Source of the DNA: Desulfoferula sp040751985
GTDB lineage: Bacteria > Desulfobacterota > Desulfarculia > Desulfarculales > Desulfarculaceae
Reading direction: 5' to 3'
Assembly (NCBI GenBank): GCA_040751985.1
Contig: JBFMFU010000047.1
Coordinates: 62,001-126,000 of the forward strand
Length of the DNA: 64,000 bases
Shown: positions 1 through 7,052 of the stretch, piece by piece
How the letters are laid out: each line of letters begins with the position of its first letter
Position numbering within the stretch: position 1 is the first letter of the stretch
Notes under the pieces: generated by a model
Told to the model about the DNA's origin: nothing
What the model saw: the letters and a program-made list of their open reading frames with translations, nothing else
The model's database searches: none
Translations under genes and position numbers: made by a program

Positions 1-1781
1 TCCGGGGCCACCCCGCGCCGGGCCGGGGCCACCCCGCGCCGGGCCGGGGCCTTGGCCTTCAGCAGGGGCGGCTGGGCCGGAGCGGAGTGCACCCCCAGGG
101 CGGCCAGAGTGGCCCGGGCCATGGCGGCCCAGGCCGGGGCCGCCACCACGCCGCCGTAATGCTGGCCCTGGGGGGTGTCGATCATCACCAAGAGGGCCGC
201 CTTGGGGTCCTCGGCGGGCAGGAAGCCCACGAACAGGGCCAGGTAGTCGGTCTGCGAGTAGCCGCCGCTCGGCTTGAGCTTCTGGGCGGTGCCGGTCTTG
301 CCGGCCACGGTGAAGGGCTTCACCCGAGCGACGGTGCCGGTGCCGCCGGGCTGGGTGACGCTGACCATCATGCGGGTGAGCACCTGGGCCTCACCCACCC
401 CCAGGGGCCGGCCCATGATCTGGGGCTGGGTCTCCCGAGCCAGGCCGCCAGAGGGGTCCACCAGGGCCCGCATCACGAAGGGCCGCATCAGCACGCCGTT
501 GTTGGCGATGGCCGCCACGGCGGTGGTGAGCTGCAGGGCGGTGACCGCCACGCCCTGGCCGAAGGCGATGTTGGCCGTCTCCACCGGGCCCCAGCGGGAG
601 GCCGGCCGCAGCAGGCCGCTGGACTCGCCGGGCAGGTCCACGCCGGTGGCGTGGCCGAAGCCGAACGCCAGCAGGGTGCGGTAGAAATCGCCGGCTCCCA
701 CCTGGCGGGCCACCTTGGCCGCGCCGATGTTGGAGGAGACCTTGATGATCTCGGGCAGGGTCAGGCGGCCGTGGGGGTGGGTGTCGTGGATGACGCGGCC
801 GGCCACCCGCCAGCGGCCGTTCTCGCAGTTGAAGCGCTCATCCAGGCTCACCTTGCGGCTGTTCAGGGCGGCGGCGGCCAGGAAGAGCTTGAAGGTGGAG
901 CCGGGCTCGAAGAAGTCGGTGACGGGCCGGTTGCGCCAGTTCTGGCGGGAGTAGCGCTGGTAAACATTGGGGTTGAAGGCGGGCAGCGAGGCCATGGCCA
1001 GGATCTCGCCGGTCTGGGGGATCATCACCACCGCCTGGCCGCCGCGGGCCCGCCAGCGCCGCACGGTGGCGGCCAGTATCTTCTCCACCTGGTACTGCAG
1101 GCCCTTGTCGATGGTCAGGATCAGGTGCTGCCCCTCGGGCAGGCTGGTGATGGCCCGGCCCGAGAGGTGGAATATGCGCCGCTTGGCGTCCAGCAGGCGG
1201 GTCTCGGTGAGGGCCTGGCCGCGCAGGTTTTTATCGTAGGCGCGCTCCAGCCCCTCCAGGCCGCGGGCGTCCAGGCCGGCGAAGCCCAGCAGGTGGCAGG
1301 CCAGGTCGGTGTAGGGGTAGAAGCGCTTGGGCTCCTGCACCAGGTGTACGCCCTTCAGGTGCAGGGCCCGCACCGCCTGGGCCTGGTCGCGGTTCACCCG
1401 CCGGGCCACCCAGACGAAGCCCTTCTCGCCGCGCAGGCGGGCCACCACCTCGGCCGCCGGCAGGCCCAGGGCCCGGGCCAGGGCGCGGCCGGTCTTCCGG
1501 GGCTGGGTGATGGCCACCGGCTGGGCGTAGACGCTGTCGGTGTCCACGCTCAGGGCCAGCTCCTGCTGGTTGCGGTCGTAGATCAAACCGCGGCGGGGCG
1601 GGATCTGCACCTGTTGCATGATCTGCCGGAGGGCCTTCTGCTGCAGGTGCTCGCGCTGCAGCACCTGCAGGTCCAGGGCCCGGACGGCTAGCACCCCGCA
1701 CAGCAGGGCGAAGGCCAGCCCGGTCAGGCGCAGGCGCAGGCGCAGCCAGCGTTTGGCCTCCTGGGCGTGGCTGCGGGTCAT
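1..1781 (-). CDS. ftsI: Division-specific transpeptidase FtsI (PBP3), C-terminus outside window
   Basis: Penicillin-binding protein that cross-links septal peptidoglycan in the divisome. The frame stays open to the window edge, so only the first 593 codons are seen. An N-terminal membrane segment lies near residues 18-35. The three transpeptidase motifs are present: STFK with nucleophile Ser295, SSN at 349-351 and KTGT from Lys495. After the catalytic domain comes an Ala/Pro-rich tail containing a seven-residue repeat (PARRGVA), probably a linker. Some relatives carry C-terminal PASTA domains, which cannot be tested here. The ATG overlaps the ftsL stop (ATGA), so the two are translationally coupled in the dcw order mraZ-rsmH-ftsL-ftsI. 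Confidence 0.95.
   Translation of the reverse strand, partial: MTRSHAQEAKRWLRLRLRLTGLAFALLCGVLAVRALDLQVLQREHLQQKALRQIMQQVQIPPRRGLIYDRNQQELALSVDTDSVYAQPVAITQPRKTGRALARALGLPAAEVVARLRGEKGFVWVARRVNRDQAQAVRALHLKGVHLVQEPKRFYPYTDLACHLLGFAGLDARGLEGLERAYDKNLRGQALTETRLLDAKRRIFHLSGRAITSLPEGQHLILTIDKGLQYQVEKILAATVRRWRARGGQAVVMIPQTGEILAMASLPAFNPNVYQRYSRQNWRNRPVTDFFEPGSTFKLFLAAAALNSRKVSLDERFNCENGRWRVAGRVIHDTHPHGRLTLPEIIKVSSNIGAAKVARQVGAGDFYRTLLAFGFGHATGVDLPGESSGLLRPASRWGPVETANIAFGQGVAVTALQLTTAVAAIANNGVLMRPFVMRALVDPSGGLARETQPQIMGRPLGVGEAQVLTRMMVSVTQPGGTGTVARVKPFTVAGKTGTAQKLKPSGGYSQTDYLALFVGFLPAEDPKAALLVMIDTPQGQHYGGVVAAPAWAAMARATLAALGVHSAPAQPPLLKAKAPARRGVAPARRGVAP
2..43. repeat. Two tandem copies of a 21-bp unit in the ftsI tail
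   Basis: Positions 2-22 and 23-43 are identical 21-bp units, and a third copy begins at 44 before diverging. The unit encodes PARRGVA in the ftsI frame, so copy-number change would keep the frame. More copies may lie left of the window. Confidence 0.85.
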
Positions 1782-2095
1782 GGCAGCACCCTCACCCGCC
1801 CCGGCGGCGGCGGGGCCAGGCCCAGGCGGGCGCCCTCGCGCTCCAGGCGCTCGGGAGAGAGCAGGTTGTTCAGCTCCACCTTGAGCCGCTGCTTGATCTC
1901 CAACAGCTCCCGCTGCACGCTGGTCGCCTGGCTGACCTGGTAGGAGATGTTCAGGGCCCGCACCTCGGTGTAGAGGTAGAACAGGCAGGAAGCGGTAATC
2001 AGCCCCAGCACGAACAGGGCCTGGCGCAGGCTCAGAGGGAACCAGCCGGCCTGGGCGGCCAGGCGCCGGTTGCCTATGCGCACGCTGACGTTCAC
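1778..2095 (-). CDS. ftsL: Cell division protein FtsL
   Basis: Small bitopic divisome protein of 105 residues. It has a short cytoplasmic N-terminus, one membrane segment near residues 25-43 (LRQALFVLGLITASCLFYLY) and a periplasmic coiled coil (about 50-85, QRELLEIKQRLKVELNNL). It is recognised mainly by position between rsmH and ftsI, size and topology, because FtsL sequences diverge. I chose the GTG at 2095, which overlaps the rsmH stop (GTGA). A longer open frame upstream lies wholly inside rsmH and is not credible as coding. FtsL normally partners FtsB and FtsQ to activate FtsWI. Confidence 0.85.
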   Translation of the reverse strand: MNVSVRIGNRRLAAQAGWFPLSLRQALFVLGLITASCLFYLYTEVRALNISYQVSQATSVQRELLEIKQRLKVELNNLLSPERLEREGARLGLAPPPPGRVRVLP

Positions 2096-3036
2096 GCCGC
2101 CTCCTGAGTGCGCAGCGCCGCCCGCAGGCGGGCCGAGCGGGCGCGGGGGTTGTCGGCCACTTCCGAGGCCCCGGGGCGCTTCAGGCGGCCCAGGGGCATG
2201 AACAGGGGCCGGCGGCCGCAGGCGCACACCGGCAGCTCCGGCGGGCAGGTGCAGGGCCGGGCCCAGCGCCCGATGGCCTGCTTCACCCGCCGGTCCTCCA
2301 GGCTGTGATAGCTCAAGACCACCAGGCGGCCCTGGGGGGCCAGCCAGCCGGGCACCTGCCCCAGGAAGCGCTCCAGCATGCCCAGCTCGTCGTTGACCGC
2401 CAGGCGCAGGGCCTGGAAGACCTGGGTGGCCGGATTGAGCTTGCGCCGGCGGCGCTCGGCCGCGGGCAGGGCCGCGCTGACCAGCTCGGCCAGGCGGCCG
2501 GTGGTGGCGATGGGCCGCTGGGCCTTGGCCGCGGTCAGGGCCCGGGCGATGCGCCGGGCAAAGGGCTCCTCGCCCAGGGCGGCGATGAGGCGGGCCAGCT
2601 CGCCCTCCTCCAGGCGGGCCAGGAGCTGGGCGGCGGTCTCGCCTTGGCCAGACATGCGCATGTCCAGGGGGGCGTCGGCGCGGAAGCTGAAGCCGCGCGG
2701 GGCCTGGTCCAGCTGCATGGAGCTGACCCCCAGGTCCAGCAGGATGCCGTCGGCCGGGCCGCGGCCCCAGGCCCTCAGCTCCTCGCCTATGTGATCGAAG
2801 GTGGCTTCCACCAGCCGCACCCTGTCCGCAAAGGGCGTTAAGTTGCGCCGAGCCGTTTTCAGTGCCTGCGGGTCGCGGTCCAGACCCAAGAGCAGCCCGG
2901 CGGGAGCCGAGGCGGCGAGAAGGGCGGCGGCGTGGCCGGCAGCGCCCACGGTGCCGTCCACGTAGAGGCCGCCGCGCCCCGGCTCCAGGACAGCGAGCAC
3001 CTCGGCCAGCATCACCGGCCGGTGCCCGGCGTCCAT
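2092..3036 (-). CDS. rsmH: 16S rRNA (cytosine1402-N4)-methyltransferase RsmH
   Basis: SAM-dependent enzyme (older name MraW) that methylates N4 of C1402 in the 16S rRNA decoding centre. The 314-residue length is normal. The N-terminal HRPVMLAEVL segment is typical, and the SAM-binding loop reads DGTVGAAGH, where many homologues have DGTxGxGGH. The ILLDLGVSSMQLD and FQALRLAVNDEL blocks are also family signatures. It sits three bases after mraZ, and its stop overlaps the ftsL start. Confidence 0.96.
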   Translation of the reverse strand: MDAGHRPVMLAEVLAVLEPGRGGLYVDGTVGAAGHAAALLAASAPAGLLLGLDRDPQALKTARRNLTPFADRVRLVEATFDHIGEELRAWGRGPADGILLDLGVSSMQLDQAPRGFSFRADAPLDMRMSGQGETAAQLLARLEEGELARLIAALGEEPFARRIARALTAAKAQRPIATTGRLAELVSAALPAAERRRRKLNPATQVFQALRLAVNDELGMLERFLGQVPGWLAPQGRLVVLSYHSLEDRRVKQAIGRWARPCTCPPELPVCACGRRPLFMPLGRLKRPGASEVADNPRARSARLRAALRTQEAA

Positions 3037-3039
3037 GGC

Positions 3040-3480
3040 CTAGATCCCCAGCTCAGCCATGAAGGAGCTGAGGTCTCCGAAGTTCTCCTGAATGCGCGTC
3101 CGCTCCTGGTACCAACGCTCCTTGTCCCAGAGCTCGAAGTTGTTCTGCATGCCTACCAGGAGCACCTGCACCTCCAGCCCTGCCATTTCCCGCAGGGGCT
3201 GGGGGATGAGGATCCGGCCCTGCTTGTCCAGGGTGCAATCGGTGGCGCCGCTGATAAAATATCGACGGAAGGCCTGCACGCGCGGGTCCACCTGGGACTG
3301 GCGGCTGACCTTGTCTGCGATGGAGCGCCACTCCTCGAAGGGGTAGCACACCAGGCAGCGGTCGGAGGTGGTGAGCACCACCCGCTCGTCGCTCCGGTCC
3401 TTGAGCACGTCGCGGAAGCGAGCAGGGATGGCCACGCGACCCTTGACGTCGAGATTATGTAGCGACCAACCCGAAAACAC
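3040..3480 (-). CDS. mraZ: Transcriptional regulator MraZ
   Basis: Ring-forming DNA-binding protein of the AbrB/SpoVT fold that controls the dcw operon. The 146 residues contain two MraZ domains, each with the expected helix-strand motif: DVKGRVAIPARFRD near residue 11 and KQGRILIPQPLRE near residue 88. The start is GTG at 3480, behind AAGGAG at 3487-3492. It is the first gene of the dcw cluster, and its own binding boxes lie just upstream. Family members in E. coli repress this operon by binding such boxes. Confidence 0.95.
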   Translation of the reverse strand: MFSGWSLHNLDVKGRVAIPARFRDVLKDRSDERVVLTTSDRCLVCYPFEEWRSIADKVSRQSQVDPRVQAFRRYFISGATDCTLDKQGRILIPQPLREMAGLEVQVLLVGMQNNFELWDKERWYQERTRIQENFGDLSSFMAELGI

Positions 3481-3505
3481 CTGAACTCCTTAAGGGCAGG
3501 AGCAC

Positions 3506-3568
3506 CCCACGTATCCCCACATAAACCCACCTGTTGCCACTATATGGGTCAAAACGACCACCTGTCAA
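3506..3568 (-). promoter_or_regulatory. mraZ promoter with MraZ boxes
   Basis: On the minus strand TTGACA (3563-3568) and TATAGT (3539-3544) are 18 bp apart, a good sigma70 promoter. Just downstream, GTGGG occurs at 3526-3530, 3516-3520 and 3506-3510, exactly 10 bp apart. A degenerate GTGGC at 3536-3540 is in the same phase. Regularly spaced TGGG repeats are the known operator of MraZ, so this is very probably the autoregulatory site. Confidence 0.88.
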
Positions 3569-3570
3569 GG

Positions 3571-4451
3571 AATAAACGATAAAAAAGCATTAGTTTGCCT
3601 TGGGTTGGCCCAGCTCTCCCACCCCTGGTAGTTGCCGGGAACAGAGGCACAACTTTTAGTGGTCTGCGCCGGGGCGATTTGGCCCCCAAAACTGGCCTTG
3701 CAGCCCCAGTTCATAGGGACGCCGCCCACAGGGAAGGCCACGGCAGCGGCCGGCCAGGGGCGGGGCCGGTGGGGGAGAGTGGGGCGTTCCCTGGCCCCAC
3801 GGCCGGGCCGGCCACCCAGGATGAGCGCCGAGCCGGACTCGCAGCGCGGCCGAGACACCTTCACCGTTTCTTTGACGCGCCGCCTCGCGCGCGCCTCCGG
3901 CTCGCCGACCACCGCGCGCGGTCTCTCTCGCCGCGACCGCTGGCGAGACTCAGCTGACTCTCACCCGCATGCCACCCCTAGCCAAGAAACGTCGCGCGAC
4001 TCGACTCGGGTGCGAGTGAGCCTCGACGATGCGCGCCGAAAAATTTCGCGCGCGGTTTCGAAAGCGGCGCAGCAAAAAATTGCGCGCCGAAAAATTTTGG
4101 GTCGTCGGTGCGCAAGAGTTGCGTCCGCGTTTCGCGCGAGGCGTGTGCGCACATCATGCGACACGTGCGCGCACATCACCCATGACACGCGCGCGCACTT
4201 CCCGCGCGACGCGAAGGCTGGCATGTCATCTTGAACATAGGCGGGCGCGCATCCTGCGCGGCCTGACGCGCGCACTCGCCGCGAGGTGCGCGCGCGCTCC
4301 CCGCGAAGCCCCTGCGCGATTCCGCGGAGGGCCGACTCGCGTTTTGCCCAGGCGCAGACTGGGCAAACGCAGAGGGTCCCGCAGCGACGGGCTCTGCGGC
4401 GAGCGACTGTTTTAAGCCCCACCGGCAAAGGGTTTTTTTGGGTGATGCATG
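3571..4451. other. CpG-dense intergenic region without a supported gene
   Basis: About 880 bases lie between the mraZ promoter and the HU promoter. Open frames exist on both strands but none resembles a known protein or shows the codon pattern of neighbouring genes. From about 3880 to 4420 the sequence is packed with CGCG/GCGC and alternating purine-pyrimidine runs broken by A/T runs, unlike the GGCC-rich style elsewhere. A 17-bp direct repeat and imperfect repeats of about 24 bp (4140-4215) lie inside it. Confidence 0.6.
4030..4097. repeat. 17-bp direct repeat upstream of HU
   Basis: TGCGCGCCGAAAAATTT occurs at 4030-4046 and again, identically, at 4081-4097, with starts 51 bp apart. Both copies join a GCGCGC run to an A/T run. 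This may be a protein-binding or structural repeat; its function is unknown. Confidence 0.8.
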
Positions 4452-4481
4452 TTGACGCCCGTTGTCTCAGGGTGATATGCT
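4452..4481 (+). promoter_or_regulatory. Promoter of the HU gene
   Basis: TTGACG at 4452-4457 and TATGCT at 4476-4481 are 18 bp apart and preceded by TGA, close to an extended -10. This would give a 5' leader of about 180 nt before the HU start. Confidence 0.65.
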
Positions 4482-4669
4482 GCTTCTGGTTTTTTGAACG
4501 CGTGCGTTTTTCGCGTTCTCGGCTAGGCGATCGGGACATCCTGGATTTGCAGCTATTCCTTGAGCGTCCGCAAAACAGATCGCGCCGATGCCCAATCAAT
4601 AGGCGCCCTCCCCGTTGTGGGGAGGCGAGAAAAAGCAAACCAGGAGAAATAAAGGATTGAGGAGGAGGC

Positions 4670-4963
4670 ATGGCTAAGACACCGGCCACCAAGGCGGACA
4701 TGATCGACAAGGTTGCCAAAGAAGCCGGCATCTCCAAGGTAGCGGCCAAGGCTGCCCTGGAGTCCTTCGTCGACATGTGTCGCAAAGAGGTTAAGGCTGG
4801 CCGCTCCTTCCGGGTGGCCGGACTGGGCACCTTCGGGCTCAAGAAGAGCAAGGCCCGCAAGGGCGTGAACCCCGCCACGGGGCAGCCCATCAAGATCAAG
4901 GCCAGCAAGCGCATGGTCTTCAAGATGGGCTCCGCGGTGAAGGATCAGCTCAACAAGAAGTAG
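4670..4963 (+). CDS. HU-family DNA-binding protein
   Basis: Nucleoid protein of 97 residues that bends and compacts DNA. The N-terminal helices (KADMIDKVAKEAGISKVAAK), the GLGTFGLKKSKARKGVNPAT beta-arm region and the Pro that intercalates into DNA (NPATGQPIKI) are clear. The start is supported by GAGGAGG seven bases upstream. It is monocistronic with its own promoter. HU rather than IHF is favoured by overall sequence, but short homologues can be hard to separate. The HU subtype cannot be told from sequence alone, so no symbol is given. Confidence 0.95.
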   Translation: MAKTPATKADMIDKVAKEAGISKVAAKAALESFVDMCRKEVKAGRSFRVAGLGTFGLKKSKARKGVNPATGQPIKIKASKRMVFKMGSAVKDQLNKK

Positions 4964-4978
4964 GCGACCCTCTTAAGC

Positions 4979-4996
4979 GGCGGGGCCGGCCCCGCC
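4979..4996. repeat. 18-bp perfect palindrome after HU
   Basis: GGCGGGGCCGGCCCCGCC is a perfect palindrome starting 15 bases after the HU stop. It is followed by AAAGC, not T's, so it is not a classical terminator, but as RNA it could stabilise the HU mRNA 3' end. Confidence 0.6.
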
Positions 4997-5161
4997 AAAG
5001 CAGCGCTGGGCCGCCCGCGCCGGGGCGCGGGGCGGAGCGGGGAAGAGCAGACTGGGCGGCCGTTGTCCAGGGCGCGGACCGCCGGACGCCCCCGCGGAAG
5101 CGAAGCCGGCCAGCGTCCGGGCTCTGAGCAGGGCCCGGGCCGATGGGGGAGCACGCGAGAC

Positions 5162-5199
5162 AGGCCCGCCCGCACCGACTTGGTGCGGGCGGGCCTTTT
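5162..5199 (+). terminator. Rho-independent terminator after HU
   Basis: A perfect 15-bp stem (AGGCCCGCCCGCACC at 5162-5176 pairing with 5182-5196) with loop GACTT is followed by TTT. It lies 200 bp after the HU stop. The GC-rich stretch between was examined for 6S, SRP and RNase P signatures and none was seen. Confidence 0.88.
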
Positions 5200-5238
5200 G
5201 GTGCTTAGCTTAAGGACAGACGCCGAGAGAGCCAGGCC

Positions 5239-5751
5239 ATGGAACCGCAGCAGGACCTGATAACCGGGCGGCCCCTGCCCCAGGGCGACGACGAGCCGGT
5301 GCGCCAGGGCATTGAAGCCCTGCTGCTGCGCCTGGGCTACGAGCGCGCCCAGGTGACGGTGGACGCCCAGCGCGAGATTGCGGCCGAGGGCGGCCGCCTG
5401 CGGGTGCTGGCCGATCTCTTGGTGCACAGCCAGGGCCGGCCGGCCCTGGTGCTGCGCTGCGCGCGGGGCTCGTTGGTCACGCGGGAAAAAGAGGCCCTGG
5501 CCCTGGCCCGCCTGCTGCACGAGCCCTGGGTGCCCCTGGCCGTGGTGACCAACGGCCAGGAGGCGGAGCTATTGGAGGTGGCCAGCGGCCGGGTGCTGGC
5601 CCAGGGCTTGGCTGCCATCCCCGGCCCGCCGGAGCTGGCCGCCCGCCTGGCGGCCGCGCCGCCGCACCACCCCACTCCAAAGGAGACCCAGCAGGCGGCG
5701 CGGGTCTACGCTGCCTTCAGCGGCTTCCACTGCGAGGCCTACTGCCGCTAG
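5239..5751 (+). CDS. HsdR N-terminal-domain (nuclease-fold) protein
   Basis: This 170-residue protein resembles the stand-alone proteins built on the N-terminal domain of type I restriction HsdR subunits (PF13588 type). Features are the LRVLADLLVHSQGRPALVLRC segment, where the Asp and later residues match the PD-(D/E)xK nuclease pattern, followed by AVVTNGQEAELLEVASGRVL. No motor or methylase gene is nearby, so it is not part of a restriction system here. Similar small proteins are common in deltaproteobacteria and their role is unknown. The gene follows a terminator, so it should have its own promoter; none is obvious. Confidence 0.7.
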   Translation: MEPQQDLITGRPLPQGDDEPVRQGIEALLLRLGYERAQVTVDAQREIAAEGGRLRVLADLLVHSQGRPALVLRCARGSLVTREKEALALARLLHEPWVPLAVVTNGQEAELLEVASGRVLAQGLAAIPGPPELAARLAAAPPHHPTPKETQQAARVYAAFSGFHCEAYCR

Positions 5752-5784
5752 CCGGGTTTGGCCCACCGGTGCTGCTTGCCTATA

Positions 5785-5925
5785 ATGGACCAGAGCCCCG
5801 TCGCCGGGTCCGCCCGCTGCGACCTCACCGAGGCCGTCAAGCTGCGCCTGGACGCCGAGGGCGTTTCCATCCCCTTCCCCCAACGCGACGTGCACCGGTT
5901 CTCCGAGGATTCGCCCCAGGCTTGA
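5785..5925 (+). pseudogene. C-terminal remnant of an MscS-type mechanosensitive channel
   Basis: The 46 codons from an ATG at 5785 encode a peptide whose middle, LTEAVKLRLDAEGVSIPFPQ followed by RDVH, matches the conserved C-terminal end of the MscS family. Nothing upstream encodes the membrane domain or beta domain of such a channel: the preceding gene ends at 5751 and is unrelated. I read it as the surviving 3' end of a deleted mscS gene. It may still be translated as a short peptide, because the ATG is intact, but no good ribosome site is visible. Confidence 0.75.
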
Positions 5926-5940
5926 GCGTGGACGGCGCTA

Positions 5941-5977
5941 AAAAGCCCGCCGGGGTTCTCCCCGGCGGGCTCGGTTT
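5941..5977. terminator. Bidirectional terminator between mscS remnant and cydB
   Basis: An 11-bp stem GCCCGCCGGGG (5945-5955) pairs with 5960-5970 around loop TTCT. TCGGTTTT follows on the plus strand and TTTTTA on the minus strand. It can end the cydAB transcript and any plus-strand read-through. Confidence 0.88.
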
Positions 5978-6011
5978 TGGGGTGCGGCCCCAGGCGGGGC
6001 CGGCGCAGGGT

Positions 6012-7034
6012 CTAGTAGCCCTCGTCGTAGGCCAGGTCCTCGGGCTTCACCTCGTGGCGGAAGTAATAATAGACCCAGATCTGGTAGGCCAGCACGATGG
6101 GCACCATCACCAGGGCCACCCCCAGCATGATCTTCAGGGTCAGGGGGCTGGAGGAGGCGTTAGTGACGGTCAGGCTGGCCGCCGGGCTCAGCGAGGAGGG
6201 CAGCAGGTTGGGGTAGAGCCCCACCACCCCGAACAAGGTGGCGAAGGCGGCCACCACCGCACTACAGGCCCAGGCCTTCCACATGGCCCCGCTCTGCAGG
6301 AACCAGCGGGTGGCCAAGAGGCCCAGCACCGCCAGCAGGGGGATGATGAACAGGATCGGGTTCTGCAGGTAGTTGGCATAGAGCTTGGTGCTGAACCAGG
6401 TGGCGGCCAGGAACAGCACTGCCAGCACCAGCAGCACCGGCCACAGGCCCCGGGCGTAGCGCTGGGCCCGAGCCTTCAGTTCGCCTGTGGCCTTGATGCC
6501 CAGCCACAGGGCGCCGTGGTAGCAGAACAGGCACAGGAACAACAGGCCGCCCAGCAGGCCGTAGGGGTTGAGCAGGGTGAACAGGGTGCCCCGGTATACG
6601 CCCTCGGCGTCGATGGGGATGCCCCGGAAGATGTTGGCGAAGGCCACGCCGAACAACAGCGCCGGCACCAGGCTGCCCAGGAACAGGCACAGGTCCCAGG
6701 CCTCGCGCCAGCCCTTGGCCTCCATCTTGCCCCGGTACTCCAGGGCCACGCCGCGGATGATCAGGGCGAAGAGGATGAGCATCAGGGGCGAGTACAGGGC
6801 CGAGAACAGCACCGCATAGGCCTTGGGGAAGGCGGCGAAGGTCACGCCGCCGGCGGTGATCAGCCAGACCTCGTTGCCGTCCCAGAACGGCCCCATGGCG
6901 TGGTAGAGGACCTTCTTGTCCTCCTCGCTCCTGGCCAGGAAGGGCGAAAGCGTGCCCAGGCCCAGGTCAAAGCCGTCCAGCACGAAGTAGATGGCCCAGA
7001 GCAGACCCCACAGCAAGAACCAAATAGTCTCCAT
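6012..7034 (-). CDS. cydB: Cytochrome bd quinol oxidase subunit II
   Basis: Integral membrane subunit of the cytochrome bd oxidase, which reduces oxygen to water with quinol electrons without pumping protons. The 340 residues hold eight or nine hydrophobic segments. The N-terminal WGLLWAIYFVLDGFDLGLG block and the MGPFWDGNEVWLITAGG motif are diagnostic. It follows cydA by 18 bp. In an anaerobe the enzyme most likely serves oxygen scavenging and protection. It ends at a strong terminator. Confidence 0.96.
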   Translation of the reverse strand: METIWFLLWGLLWAIYFVLDGFDLGLGTLSPFLARSEEDKKVLYHAMGPFWDGNEVWLITAGGVTFAAFPKAYAVLFSALYSPLMLILFALIIRGVALEYRGKMEAKGWREAWDLCLFLGSLVPALLFGVAFANIFRGIPIDAEGVYRGTLFTLLNPYGLLGGLLFLCLFCYHGALWLGIKATGELKARAQRYARGLWPVLLVLAVLFLAATWFSTKLYANYLQNPILFIIPLLAVLGLLATRWFLQSGAMWKAWACSAVVAAFATLFGVVGLYPNLLPSSLSPAASLTVTNASSSPLTLKIMLGVALVMVPIVLAYQIWVYYYFRHEVKPEDLAYDEGY

Positions 7035-7052
7035 GACTGACTCCTCCCCTCT

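Noticed and set aside
87..1691. A 534-codon open frame on the plus strand opposite ftsI
   Set aside because: It mirrors ftsI, whose motifs are unmistakable. The Gly/His/Ala/Gln-rich product is the usual antisense shadow in GC-rich genes.
3632..4234. A basic 200-codon plus-strand frame in the CpG island, and a 128-codon one at 4029
   Set aside because: The Arg richness follows from CGCG repeats. There is no ribosome site or recognisable domain. I kept the region as non-coding but unusual.
3961..4923. A 320-codon minus-strand frame covering the CpG island and the HU gene
   Set aside because: It is antisense to HU, with no homology and composition changing mid-way.
4964..5161. A possible structured RNA gene between HU and its terminator
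   Set aside because: It is GC-rich with palindromes, but I found no 6S, SRP, tmRNA or RNase P signature.
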